A stretch of DNA of 64,000 nucleotides from Methanobacterium sp. (GTDB lineage: Archaea; Methanobacteriota; Methanobacteria; Methanobacteriales; Methanobacteriaceae), in NCBI GenBank assembly GCA_018263005.1, contig JADFDH010000002.1:1-64000 (forward strand). The letters are read 5' to 3'. The position numbers and the translations under genes were made by a program. Below, in pieces: positions 24,531 to 33,772 of the stretch. The notes beneath the pieces were generated by a model that was not told the origin of the DNA, ran no database searches, and was given only the letters and a program-made list of their open reading frames with translations. The stretch's first letter is position 1; each line of letters opens with the position of its first letter.

Positions 24531-25577
24531 CTAAAAATCCACATAGGGAGAATATATCTCTTTAAGTTCTTGAAATATATTTTTTGTTTGATCATAGACT
24601 TTTGAATTGGTATCTGATCCTTTTTTATCATCTTTATCCCTTTTATCCTTGAGAACTTGATAGTTCTTCAGCCCATTGATCAGTTTCGCATTACAACGGG
24701 AAAGGGCATTCAAATCATACCCTCCCTCGAGTATAAGAGTAATAGAATCTGCAATATCCATCATTTCCACAGCGATCCATTCAAAAAATTGATCATCAAG
24801 ATTAATACTGGATAATGGGTCGTTTTTATGCCCATCAAACCCTACATCCACCAGATAAAAATCAGGGTCGAATTTATGAGCAACCGGTCTTAAAACCCTC
24901 TCCAGTATATATTTATAATCTGAAGAATCTGAACCGGGAGGTAAGGGCAGATTCAAATTTGCACCTTTCCCTTCATCCCTTCCGATCTCACTTATAAATC
25001 CGGTCCCAGGAAAAATAGTCCTGGGGTCCTGGTGAATGGATATATAAAATACATCTGGGTCCTCATAGAATATCTCGGCAGTGCCATTTCCATAATGCAC
25101 ATCGAAATCTAAAATCATGAATTTCTTTATTTTCCTTACTTCCCTCAAATATTCGACGGTAACAGCCAGATTATTAAAAATACAAAATCCCATAGCCTTA
25201 TATCTATTAGCATGATGTCCAGGAGGTCTTCCTATCGAATAAGCATTATCATAACCATCTAAAACCAGTTCAGCTGCTTTTAAAGCCCCACCTGCAGATA
25301 ATCTTGCGGTTTCATAGGACTGAGCTGATGCTATGGTATCATAATCCAGATAACCCCCTCCCTTCTTACAGAAAGCTTTAATATGCTCTATATGGTCTGA
25401 TGAATGAATTCTCAGTAAATCCTCATCCTCCACCATATCTGGTTCAAATATATCATCAGATTCCAGTAAATTCATCTCCCTCACTGTTTCCATGATAACT
25501 TGAACTCTTCTCTCATTCTCCACATGATTTCCCGTGTCGTGGTTTTTATATTGTTCTGAATAAACCAGGGCCGTCAT
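24531..25577 (-). CDS. Histone deacetylase family protein
   Basis: This 348-residue protein has the zinc amidohydrolase fold of histone deacetylases and acetylpolyamine amidohydrolases. Seen are GRPPGHHANRYKAMGFCIFN (catalytic His pair), DFDVHYGNGTAEIF (zinc Asp and His), DVGFDGHKNDPL (second zinc Asp) and LEGGYDL. All catalytic residues are present. Archaeal substrates may be acetylated proteins or small amides; I cannot tell. The C-terminal tail is Lys/Asp-rich. It is a single gene with a gggggatt ribosome site. Confidence 0.9.
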   Translation of the reverse strand: MTALVYSEQYKNHDTGNHVENERRVQVIMETVREMNLLESDDIFEPDMVEDEDLLRIHSSDHIEHIKAFCKKGGGYLDYDTIASAQSYETARLSAGGALKAAELVLDGYDNAYSIGRPPGHHANRYKAMGFCIFNNLAVTVEYLREVRKIKKFMILDFDVHYGNGTAEIFYEDPDVFYISIHQDPRTIFPGTGFISEIGRDEGKGANLNLPLPPGSDSSDYKYILERVLRPVAHKFDPDFYLVDVGFDGHKNDPLSSINLDDQFFEWIAVEMMDIADSITLILEGGYDLNALSRCNAKLINGLKNYQVLKDKRDKDDKKGSDTNSKVYDQTKNIFQELKEIYSPYVDF

Positions 25578-25663
25578 AAATGAATCCCCCCTTTTCTATT
25601 TAACTTGTATAATCAGGAAATTTTATAATCAGGTATCCTAAAATGCTTTTTATCCGATTTTCT

Positions 25664-25718
25664 AGTTTTAACATTGGCCTGTTTTTTCAGTTTTAACATT
25701 GGCCTGTTTTTTCAGTTT
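25664..25718. repeat. 25-bp tandem repeat, 2.2 copies
   Basis: The unit agttttaacattggcctg plus ttttttc occurs at 25664-25688 and 25689-25713 without any difference, followed by a partial agttt. It lies just upstream of the deacetylase gene's promoter region and after the taw2 stop. Confidence 0.85.
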
Positions 25719-25729
25719 CACCCATTTTT

Positions 25730-26458
25730 TTATCCTACCCATGCATCTACCACTACATGATAGACTCCTGGTGAATATGTTTTGATGATCTTCTTATTCA
25801 AAATCTTCACTTCGTGATCCTGTGCTGCTTCTTTAATCCTATCCACTGGCCGGGTGAACTTCAGTTTATCTGGTACTGATTCATGATAATGAATAACTCC
25901 TCCCTCCTCTTTGAGTGTGTCCAGTGCCACGTCCAGATAATGGTGAGTGTTACCAATATAACCCATGAGTACCCTATCTGCCACCCCATTTGGTGCTAGA
26001 TCTCTACAATCTCCCATTAGGGGTTCTATAACATTATTAACCTGATTAAGGGTGATGTTTTGACATAGATAGTCATATGCGGTTGGATTTATCTCCAGAG
26101 AATATATTTTCTCTACTTGAGAGTGAACTGCCAGGGGGATGGAAAAATATCCAATTCCTGCAAAAAGGTCAACCACTGTTTCCTTTTCCTGTGCTAATTC
26201 TGTTATTCTCTTCCTTTCAGTGGTATTACCCTTAGACCACATGATCTGGGAGACGTCCAGTTTGAAAAGGCAATGATTCTCTTTATGAATTGTTTCTGTC
26301 CCTTCACCGACCAGTACCTTTACTTCCGGCTGCCTCGTATTACCACGAATCCTTCCCAGTTTAACCACCCTATTAACGCCAGGTATTTCCAGAAGTGTCT
26401 CAGGATCTTTTACATCCTTTTTAAGGACTAAAATATCCCCTATTACTTTACCTCTCAT
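25730..26458 (-). CDS. taw2: tRNA wybutosine-pathway transferase (Taw2/TYW2-like)
   Basis: This 242-residue class I SAM-dependent enzyme belongs to the Trm5/TYW2 group. Motifs are MWSKGNTTERKRI, the SAM loop VVDLFAGIGYFSIPLAV, SLEINPTAYDYL and VLMGYIGNTHHYL. Lack of a D-P-P-type methylase motif and the GNTHHY block favour Taw2, which transfers a 3-amino-3-carboxypropyl group in wyosine synthesis at G37 of tRNA-Phe. A Trm5-like methylase is the alternative. Confidence 0.8.
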   Translation of the reverse strand: MRGKVIGDILVLKKDVKDPETLLEIPGVNRVVKLGRIRGNTRQPEVKVLVGEGTETIHKENHCLFKLDVSQIMWSKGNTTERKRITELAQEKETVVDLFAGIGYFSIPLAVHSQVEKIYSLEINPTAYDYLCQNITLNQVNNVIEPLMGDCRDLAPNGVADRVLMGYIGNTHHYLDVALDTLKEEGGVIHYHESVPDKLKFTRPVDRIKEAAQDHEVKILNKKIIKTYSPGVYHVVVDAWVG

Positions 26459-26653
26459 ATAAATAATATTATGAGTTTAAATAATAGATAAAGATATTAC
26501 CACCAAAATCATAACCAAGAAAAAGAATTTATTCACTATTAAATTTATTAATAAGTCCATTTACAGGACCATAATTGAATTACTTATTATAAAAGATGAT
26601 GAACATGGATTAAAGTCATGATTTCTATTGATAAATAAATGGAGTATATTTGA

Positions 26654-27112
26654 ATGGAAAAGGATTTGAAAGAAATAATATCAGCATATAATGGTAAAAA
26701 ATCTGATTTGATACCTATTCTCCAAGATATTCAATCAAATTACGGGTATTTATCCGAAGAGATGATGAATGAAGTTTCCCATTTTATAGGGGTTTCAGCC
26801 AGTGAGGTGTTTGGAGTGGCCACTTTTTATTCACAATTTCGATTCAAGCCCCAAGGTAGGAAGCACATTCTGGTTTGTAAAGGGACTGCTTGCCATGTAA
26901 GCGGAGCTAACCAGATAATTGAAGGAATTGAACGCCACTTAGGAATTGAAGAAGGTGATGTTACCTTTGATATGGAATACTCTTTGGAATCCGTGGGATG
27001 TCTTGGCTGCTGTGCTCTGGCGCCATGTGCCATGATTAATAAAGACATAAAATCTAATCTCACCCTAAAAGACATTAAACGTCTTTTTTCTAAAGAAAAA
27101 AAGGATAACTAA
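26654..27112 (+). CDS. NuoE-like thioredoxin-fold [2Fe-2S] protein
   Basis: This 152-residue protein matches the 24-kDa subunit (NuoE/HoxE/HndA) of NADH dehydrogenases and electron-bifurcating hydrogenases. The helical N-terminus (LIPILQDIQSNYGYLSEEMM) is followed by SASEVFGVATFYSQFRF and the cluster ligands, CKGTACHVSG then SVGCLGCCALAPC. All four expected cysteines are present. No NuoF or NuoG partner is next to it, so the electron-transfer partner is unknown. The last codons contain a hairpin (aaaagac ... gtctttt). Confidence 0.85.
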   Translation: MEKDLKEIISAYNGKKSDLIPILQDIQSNYGYLSEEMMNEVSHFIGVSASEVFGVATFYSQFRFKPQGRKHILVCKGTACHVSGANQIIEGIERHLGIEEGDVTFDMEYSLESVGCLGCCALAPCAMINKDIKSNLTLKDIKRLFSKEKKDN

Positions 27113-27303
27113 TTATAGAACTCCCGGATATTAATTTACGTTGATAAATTGGATTTCATCAATTAAATAATGTGTTTTTGTTGGTAAATTAATAATTTTA
27201 AATGTCAAAAAAAAATTAACAAAGAAACCTTTATAAGTATCTTAAGTCAAAATACGGCTAGAGGCAGTTTTAAACTTTAAATTATTCTAAAAATTTATCA
27301 TAG

Positions 27304-27320
27304 AAAATGTTTATATAATA
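27304..27320 (+). promoter_or_regulatory. BRE/TATA promoter of psmB
   Basis: The element gaaaatgtttatataat is a good BRE plus TATA, about 75 bases upstream of the psmB start. Another TATA-like tttataagta lies near 27230. Confidence 0.5.
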
Positions 27321-27393
27321 TGAATTTAAAATTAAAAAATAGTAAAAATCGTAAAACTATTTTTTATGTGTTGTTTTTTTATGAGGTGTATTA

Positions 27394-28017
27394 ATGAATG
27401 ATAAAGATCAATTAAAAGGCACTACAACCCTTGGTTTAACTTGTAAGGACGGTATAGTTTTTGCAACAGAGAGAAGAGCAACCATGGGTAACCTTATAGC
27501 TCACAAAGTGGCGGATAAGATCTTCAGGATCGATGACCACATTGGGGCCACCATAGCTGGGTCTGTTTCACACGCCCAAACACTAATGAAATACATAACC
27601 GCTGAATCAGCTCTTTACAGACTAAGAAACAGTGAAGAAATAAGTGTGGAAGCCCTTGCTACATTAACTTCAAACATATTACGCTCAGCACCACTTTATG
27701 TTCAGACCTTACTGGGAGGAATGGATAAAAAAGGACCATCCTTATATTCTTTAGACCCGGCAGGGGGCGTTATAAAAGACATGATGATCTCCACTGGCTC
27801 AGGTTCGATGGTATGCTACGGAGTACTGGAAGATCGTTATAATGAAGACATATATGTAGATGAAGGGATAGATTTAGCTATAAGAGGAATCAAGGCCGCC
27901 ATGGAAAGAGATGCTTTTTCAGGTAATGGTATCAGATTAGCTACCATTACTAAGGATGATGGTTTTGTGAAATTCTCAGTAGAAGAGATTGAAAGAAAAA
28001 TAAAAGAACTAGGCTAG
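27394..28017 (+). CDS. psmB: Proteasome subunit beta
   Basis: This is the catalytic beta subunit of the archaeal 20S proteasome. The nine-residue propeptide MNDKDQLKG precedes TTTLGLTCKDGIVFATERRA, so autocleavage exposes Thr10 as nucleophile. SGSGSMVCYGVLEDRY and GNGIRLATIT are also family features. 207 residues is normal. A gaggtgta ribosome site precedes the start. It lies just before fttA on the same strand. Confidence 0.96.
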   Translation: MNDKDQLKGTTTLGLTCKDGIVFATERRATMGNLIAHKVADKIFRIDDHIGATIAGSVSHAQTLMKYITAESALYRLRNSEEISVEALATLTSNILRSAPLYVQTLLGGMDKKGPSLYSLDPAGGVIKDMMISTGSGSMVCYGVLEDRYNEDIYVDEGIDLAIRGIKAAMERDAFSGNGIRLATITKDDGFVKFSVEEIERKIKELG

Positions 28018-28062
28018 TGAACTATTCTTATAGTAAATTTTATCTAAAACTTATTTTACAGT

Positions 28063-28102
28063 TGAGTTAGATAAACTCAGCTATTTCTACTTCTATTTTT
28101 TA
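28063..28102 (+). terminator. Short hairpin plus T-rich tract between psmB and fttA
   Basis: tgagtt and aactca form a six-base stem around agata, followed by ctatttctacttctatttttt. It could end part of the psmB transcripts. Confidence 0.35.
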
Positions 28103-28114
28103 AGATGTGATGGA

Positions 28115-30019
28115 ATGGGCTCAGATATCCAAGAAATTAAAAATATAATAGTACAAAGATTACCAAATAGAGTACAAGTGGCCAAAGTAGAATTTGAAGG
28201 TCCTGAAGTGGTTATATACACTAAAAACCCTGAGATCATAACCGAAAATGGTGATCTCATTAGAGACCTAGCTAAAGACATCAGAAAACGGATAATTATT
28301 CGTTCAGATCGTTCAGTGCTTATGGAACCAGAAAAGGCTATACGCAAAATTCATGACATAGTGCCTGATGAAGCCAAAATAACCAACATCTCCTTTGATG
28401 AGGTGACCTGTGAGGTTATTATAGAAGCTCGAAAACCAGGACTGGTCATAGGTAAATATGGTGCAACTTCCAGAGAGATCGTTAAAAAGATCGGTTGGGC
28501 CCCTAAAATACTTAGAACTCCACCAATTGCCTCTGAAATTATTCAGAGAATCAGAAGAACTTTAAGGAAGAACAGTAAAGAACGTAAAAAAATATTACAA
28601 GACCTAGGCAATCGAATTCATCGTGAAAGCGCCCAGGAAAATGAATGGACTCGTTTAACATCCCTAGGTGGTTTCAGAGAGGTGGGAAGGTCTTCTCTGT
28701 TTTTACAGACTTCCAACAGTAAGGTATTACTGGATTGTGGTGTGAACGTAGCCGGCACTGATGATAAAAGCTCATATCCCTATCTAAACGTGCCTGAATT
28801 TCGTTTAGATGACTTAGATGCCGTTATAATTTCTCACGCCCACTTAGACCACTCTGGTTTCCTGCCCTACCTTTATCATTATGGTTATGAAGGTCCAACC
28901 TACTGTACCACACCCACCAGGGATCTGATGACTTTACTACAGCTGGACCATATAGATATAGCTCACCGTGAGGATAACCCACTACCATTCAATATTAAAC
29001 ATGTTAAAAAGAGCATTAAACACACAATCACCCTTGATTATGGTGAAGTAACTGACATCGCACCGGATATTAGATTAACCCTGCACAACGCCGGGCATAT
29101 ATTGGGTTCAGCCATAACCCATATGCATATTGGAGACGGTCAGCATAACTTCGTCTATACCGGTGATTTTAAATATGAAAGAAGCAGACTTTTAGAACCT
29201 GCAGTTACCAAATTCCCCCGGATAGAATCTCTGGTTATGGAAAGTACCTATGGTGGACATGATGATGTGCAACCATCCCGTAACGAAGCAGAAAAAGAAC
29301 TGATCAAAACCATTTATCGTACACTGGAACGTGGTGGAAAGATCATGATCCCTGTTTTTGCTGTGGGAAGAGCTCAAGAGTTAATGATAGTTCTGGATGA
29401 GTATATCAGGCACGGAATAATAAATGAAGTCCCTATATATATAGATGGTATGATATGGGAAGCTACCGCCATCCACACCGCACGACCAGAATACCTCAGT
29501 AAAGATCTAAGAGATCAAATATTCCATATGGGCCGGAACCCATTCATCTCCGATGTATTCCATAAAGTAAATGGAATAGAAGAAAGAAGGGATATTGTAG
29601 AAGGAGAACCATCCATAATCCTCTCCACATCCGGAATGCTCACCGGAGGAAACTCTGTGGAATATTTCAAATGGTTATGTGGAGATAAAAGGAATTCTCT
29701 GGTATTTGTAGGATATCAGGCAGAAGGATCACTGGGACGTAGACTGCAGAAAGGATGGAAAGAAATACCCCTTAAAGAAGAGGGTAAAACCAATGTTTAC
29801 CATGTTAAAATGGAGATAAAAACCATAGAAGGTTTCAGCGGACATTCTGACCGTAAGCAGCTGGTAGATTATGTTAGACGCATGTCTCCTAAGCCGGAAA
29901 AGATTCTAATCTGCCATGGAGACAATTATAAAACTCTGGATCTTGCTTCCAGCCTTTACCGCCAGTTTAAAATTGAAACAAAAACACCTATGAACTTGGA
30001 AACTGTTAGGATCCAGTGA
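28115..30019 (+). CDS. fttA: Transcription termination factor FttA / aCPSF1 (beta-CASP ribonuclease)
   Basis: FttA is the archaeal KH-domain plus metallo-beta-lactamase/beta-CASP nuclease that cuts nascent RNA and ends transcription. At 634 residues it is full length. Residues 1-150 are KH domains (GLVIGKYGATSREIVKKIGW). The nuclease core has ISHAHLDHSGFLPYLYHYG, AGHILGSA, YTGDFKYE, PVFAVGRAQELM and SGHSDRKQL with zinc-binding His/Asp. It follows psmB, an order I believe is conserved in related methanogens. Confidence 0.95.
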   Translation: MGSDIQEIKNIIVQRLPNRVQVAKVEFEGPEVVIYTKNPEIITENGDLIRDLAKDIRKRIIIRSDRSVLMEPEKAIRKIHDIVPDEAKITNISFDEVTCEVIIEARKPGLVIGKYGATSREIVKKIGWAPKILRTPPIASEIIQRIRRTLRKNSKERKKILQDLGNRIHRESAQENEWTRLTSLGGFREVGRSSLFLQTSNSKVLLDCGVNVAGTDDKSSYPYLNVPEFRLDDLDAVIISHAHLDHSGFLPYLYHYGYEGPTYCTTPTRDLMTLLQLDHIDIAHREDNPLPFNIKHVKKSIKHTITLDYGEVTDIAPDIRLTLHNAGHILGSAITHMHIGDGQHNFVYTGDFKYERSRLLEPAVTKFPRIESLVMESTYGGHDDVQPSRNEAEKELIKTIYRTLERGGKIMIPVFAVGRAQELMIVLDEYIRHGIINEVPIYIDGMIWEATAIHTARPEYLSKDLRDQIFHMGRNPFISDVFHKVNGIEERRDIVEGEPSIILSTSGMLTGGNSVEYFKWLCGDKRNSLVFVGYQAEGSLGRRLQKGWKEIPLKEEGKTNVYHVKMEIKTIEGFSGHSDRKQLVDYVRRMSPKPEKILICHGDNYKTLDLASSLYRQFKIETKTPMNLETVRIQ

Positions 30020-30021
30020 AA

Positions 30022-30043
30022 CTCTTTTTTATTTTTTCCTAAT
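30022..30043 (+). terminator. T-rich terminator after fttA
   Basis: ctcttttttattttttcc directly after the stop, typical of archaeal U-rich terminators. Confidence 0.45.
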
Positions 30044-30203
30044 CATTTAATATTTTTTATTAAAACTTAAAAAATTATTCACTCGGTTCTTTTTTTAAAC
30101 CGGCAAGATTTATTAAGGTTGACTATAAAGCTATATTTAGCACATTTTTTTTACGAATTAAACTAATGAAATGATATGATCCAATTCATATTTCGGTGAT
30201 TTA

Positions 30204-31232
30204 ATGACGACCTATAAAGAATCAGGGGTAGATATTAACTTAGAAGAAGTTACCATATCTGCTTTAATCTCCAATCTTAAAAAAACACTTAAATATAGGG
30301 ATGTAATAACAGAATCAGGTCATTTCGCAGCCCTAATACGTTTAGGGGATAAAGCTATTGCTATGAGCACTGATGGAGTGGGAAGCAAAATTTTAGTGGC
30401 AGAACTTATGGAGAAATACGATACTGTGGGAATTGACTGTATAGCCATGGTAGTTAATGATATTCTTTGTGTAGGTGCCGAACCACTGGCTATGGTTGAT
30501 TATCTGGCTGTTGAAAAACCAAATCCCCAGATTGCCTCCCAAATAGGAGAAGGATTGGCAGAAGGAGCAAAACAAGCCAGAATAGCTATGATCGGTGGTG
30601 AAACTGCTTCTTTACCTGAAATTGTTAACAATTTCGACTTGGCTGGCACAGGAATTGGAGTGGTTGAAGAGAATCTAATAATCACCGGTGATGATATCAG
30701 TCACGGGGATGTTTTAATTGGAATATCATCCAGTGGAATTCACAGCAATGGTTTAAGCCTTGCTAGAAAGGTTTTATTCCAGGAAGCCTGTTTAAAAGTG
30801 GATGATCCATTACCCGGATTTCCCCACACCACCGTTGGTGATGAATTACTGAAACCAACCCGGATATATGTTAAACCGGTTATGGAACTTATAAATAGTG
30901 ATATTAAGATTAATGGACTTGCCCATATAACTGGAGGAGGTTTCAACAATCTTAAAAGACTTAAAAAAGATGCAGGATTCTCTATCGATTACTTACCACA
31001 ACCCAATCCCATATTCCAGTCCATGCATTCGTTAGGAGTGCCTCTGGAGGAAATGTACCGAGTATTTAATATGGGTATTGGTATGGTGGTGATAGTTCCG
31101 GAAGAGGATAGTAGGGCTACATTAAATACCATCAAGAGATATAATGAAGCTTATACCCTAGGTAAAGTCAGCTTTGACATTCCTGGAAAAGTCATAATAA
31201 AAAGTTACGATGATTCATTAATAGAACTATAA
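30204..31232 (+). CDS. purM: Phosphoribosylformylglycinamidine cyclo-ligase
   Basis: PurM makes aminoimidazole ribonucleotide in purine synthesis. Family blocks are LGDKAIAMSTDGVGSKIL, DCIAMVVNDILCVGAEPL (Mg/ATP site), ARIAMIGGETASLPE and SSGIHSNGLSLARKV, with HITGGGFNNL near residue 250. The 342-residue length is normal. A ggtgattt ribosome site precedes the ATG. It is followed by comC with a 69-base gap, on the same strand; purP, another purine gene, is 1.4 kb further on. Confidence 0.94.
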   Translation: MTTYKESGVDINLEEVTISALISNLKKTLKYRDVITESGHFAALIRLGDKAIAMSTDGVGSKILVAELMEKYDTVGIDCIAMVVNDILCVGAEPLAMVDYLAVEKPNPQIASQIGEGLAEGAKQARIAMIGGETASLPEIVNNFDLAGTGIGVVEENLIITGDDISHGDVLIGISSSGIHSNGLSLARKVLFQEACLKVDDPLPGFPHTTVGDELLKPTRIYVKPVMELINSDIKINGLAHITGGGFNNLKRLKKDAGFSIDYLPQPNPIFQSMHSLGVPLEEMYRVFNMGIGMVVIVPEEDSRATLNTIKRYNEAYTLGKVSFDIPGKVIIKSYDDSLIEL

Positions 31233-31301
31233 TACTAAAAAAAATAATAATAAAAAAATAGAGCATTAATATTAAGATCCAAGGTATTAGAGGCATTTAA
31301 A

Positions 31302-32324
31302 ATGAAAATAACAATCCAAAAGGAAAGATCCTTGATCATAGAAATTCTCACTAGGATGAACGTATCATTAGAGGACGCTGAAATCATAGCTGATGTTACA
31401 TTAGATGCTGATCTGAAGGGTTTTTCATCCCATGGAATAGGTAGGTTTCCACAATATATTAAAAGCCTGAATAATGACAATATAAAAACAGACACAGACA
31501 TAGAAATAGAAAAAGAAACAATATCCACTGCGCTTTTAAACGGAAATCACAGATTCGGCCATGTTGTGGCATATTACGCCATGGAGATAGCTATGGAGAA
31601 AGCTCGAGAAACCGGTGTGGGAATGGTAGGAGTACATGACTCCAACCATTTCGGAGTGGCTGGTTATTACTCGGATATGGCTATAATGCAGGATTTGATT
31701 GGATTAGTTATCGCCAACACAGAACCAGCTGTGGCCCCTATAGGTGGAAAAGAGCCCATTATAGGCACCAACCCCATAGCCATCGGCATTCCTTCCAATA
31801 GAAATTATGTTTCTGTGGATATGGCCACTTCAGCCACTGCTCGTGGTAAGCTGCTGGAAGCTATGCGTAAAGGTGAGAAAATACCAGGAAACGTAGCCCT
31901 TGATGCAGAAGGTAACCCCACTATAGACCCTCAAGAGGCACTTAAAGGATCGATTTTACCATTTGGAGCCCATAAAGGTTATGCACTGGCTTTCATGATA
32001 GAAATACTAGCTGGACCCCTGGTAAGGGCAGCTTATGGTAAAGCAGTGACCGGAACAGCCAACCCTGCCGAAATATGCACCAAAGGAGACCTCTTAATAG
32101 CCATTGATCCCTCAACATATGCGGAAATTGAACAGTTTAAGGACGAAGTAGATGGCTTTGTAAAGGAGATCAAAAGTTCAGGAAATGTATTCATACCCGG
32201 TGATATGGAAGTGAGGAATGTGAAATACCACATGAAAGAAGGGTTAGATTTGGATGATGCACTCTTAGAACAACTTAAAAAGATATCACAGGAACTATCC
32301 TTTGATTTAGATGAATTTATTTAA
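31302..32324 (+). CDS. comC: L-sulfolactate dehydrogenase (LDH2/MDH2 family)
   Basis: ComC oxidises L-sulfolactate to sulfopyruvate in coenzyme M synthesis and may also act on malate. The protein belongs to the LDH2/MDH2 oxidoreductase family: GFSSHGIGRFPQYIKSL, GVHDSNHFGVAGYYSDMA (catalytic His), PIIGTNPIAIGIPS and GAHKGYALAFMIEI. 340 residues is usual. The assignment to ComC rather than malate dehydrogenase is supported by comDE 3.6 kb downstream and comB in the same window. Confidence 0.85.
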   Translation: MKITIQKERSLIIEILTRMNVSLEDAEIIADVTLDADLKGFSSHGIGRFPQYIKSLNNDNIKTDTDIEIEKETISTALLNGNHRFGHVVAYYAMEIAMEKARETGVGMVGVHDSNHFGVAGYYSDMAIMQDLIGLVIANTEPAVAPIGGKEPIIGTNPIAIGIPSNRNYVSVDMATSATARGKLLEAMRKGEKIPGNVALDAEGNPTIDPQEALKGSILPFGAHKGYALAFMIEILAGPLVRAAYGKAVTGTANPAEICTKGDLLIAIDPSTYAEIEQFKDEVDGFVKEIKSSGNVFIPGDMEVRNVKYHMKEGLDLDDALLEQLKKISQELSFDLDEFI

Positions 32325-32597
32325 TTAAGAAATTTAATTCTTATTATTCCCCTATTTTTCATTCAGGTAATTTTATTTCCTTAATCCTTTATTTTAGATA
32401 TGAAATATTAAGGATAAGCTTTTCATTTATCTTTATAAGTTCAAATATAAAATTATAACACTTCTAATTAAATTTTAATGATTTAAAACGGCAAACCCAC
32501 AACTAACACCCATGATCAAGACGAAAAAAATAACTATTAGAAATGGGCATTTTAATCTAAGGAACATTCATAAGATCATCAGGGAGGAATTCATAAA

Positions 32598-33689
32598 ATG
32601 AGTAAGATAAACCGACAGGAAATAGTTGACATTCTGGATGGATATGACAAAGAAGATATAACCATTGCAACTTTAGGAAGTCATTCATCCTTACATATGT
32701 TTCAAGGAGCTAAAGCAGAAGGATTCAAAACTGCTGTAGTCTGTGAAAATGGAAGAGAAATTCCTTATAAAAGATTCGGGGTTTGTGATGAGTTCATTAT
32801 GGTCGATAAATTTAGTGATATAGTAAACGATGAAGTTCAGGATCAATTAAGGGACTTAAACAGTATCGTATTTCCCCATGGATCCTTCGTGGCTTATGCT
32901 GGTTTAGATAATATTGAAACCATTTTCAACGTCCCCATGTTTGGAAACAGAGATATATTACGATGGGAGGCTGAAAGGGATCTGGAAAGGAAGATGATGA
33001 CTAAATCAGGCATTAGAATTCCAAAAAAAATAAATGACCCTTCAAAAATCGACGGCACCGTTATGGTGAAATTCCCTGGGGCCAGGGGAGGAAGAGGTTA
33101 TTTCGTCGCCACCTCCACAGAAGAATATGATCAGAAAATAGATGCCATGCAAAGGAGAAAATGGATCGAAGAAGAAGATATTAAAGAAGCACATATTGAA
33201 GAATACGTATTAGGATGTAATTACTGCATACACTACTTCTTCTCAGGATTAAAGGATGAAGTAGAACTTATGGGAATTGACAGCAGATACGAATCTACAA
33301 TAGACGGTTTAACAAGAGTACCCGCTAAGGACCAGCTTGATTTAAGTGTTGATCCCTCCTATGTCATAACCGGTAACCACCCAGTAGTTATGAGAGAATC
33401 ATTACTTACACAGGTATTCGATATTGGAGATAGAATCACTGAAGGTGCCAAAGGGTTAGTACCACCAGGATTTAACGGACCTTTCTGTATGCAGACCCTG
33501 GTCAACGATGACTTGGAAGTAGTTGTCTTTGAGATGAGCGCCCGATCTGATGGAGGTACAAACACATTTATGGATGGTTCAGCTTACAGTTACCTATACC
33601 ATGGTGAACCATTGAGTATGGGACGCAGAATGTCCCTTGAAATTAAAAATGGTATAAAAGAAGACCGTTTAGAGGATATTATAACTTAA
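32598..33689 (+). CDS. purP: 5-formaminoimidazole-4-carboxamide ribonucleotide synthetase PurP
   Basis: PurP is the archaeal ATP-grasp enzyme that forms FAICAR from AICAR, formate and ATP. Conserved parts are TLGSHSSLHMFQGAKAEGF, PYKRFGVCDEFI, VKFPGARGGRGYFVA (ATP loop), GCNYCIHYFFS and FEMSARSDGGTNTFM. The 363-residue length is typical. A gggaggaattc ribosome site precedes the ATG. The last 22 bases of the gene are duplicated 42 bases after the stop. Confidence 0.94.
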   Translation: MSKINRQEIVDILDGYDKEDITIATLGSHSSLHMFQGAKAEGFKTAVVCENGREIPYKRFGVCDEFIMVDKFSDIVNDEVQDQLRDLNSIVFPHGSFVAYAGLDNIETIFNVPMFGNRDILRWEAERDLERKMMTKSGIRIPKKINDPSKIDGTVMVKFPGARGGRGYFVATSTEEYDQKIDAMQRRKWIEEEDIKEAHIEEYVLGCNYCIHYFFSGLKDEVELMGIDSRYESTIDGLTRVPAKDQLDLSVDPSYVITGNHPVVMRESLLTQVFDIGDRITEGAKGLVPPGFNGPFCMQTLVNDDLEVVVFEMSARSDGGTNTFMDGSAYSYLYHGEPLSMGRRMSLEIKNGIKEDRLEDIIT

Positions 33690-33752
33690 TATTCTTTTTT
33701 CTTTTAAGGATTTTTGATTAAAATTCTTTCTTTAGAGGATATTATAACTTAA
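33668..33752. repeat. 22-bp direct repeat of the purP 3' end
   Basis: The sequence tttagaggatattataac plus ttaa, which contains the purP stop, occurs at 33668-33689 and again at 33731-33752. The second copy is in non-coding DNA near the convergent FUSC gene. Both are preceded or followed by T-rich tracts, so template slippage or local duplication is likely. Confidence 0.85.
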
Positions 33753-33772
33753 AATTCTATTTTTTTCATATT

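Noticed and set aside
25664..25718. Possible CRISPR array
   Set aside because: The units abut without spacers and there are only two, so it is a plain tandem repeat. No cas gene is in the window.
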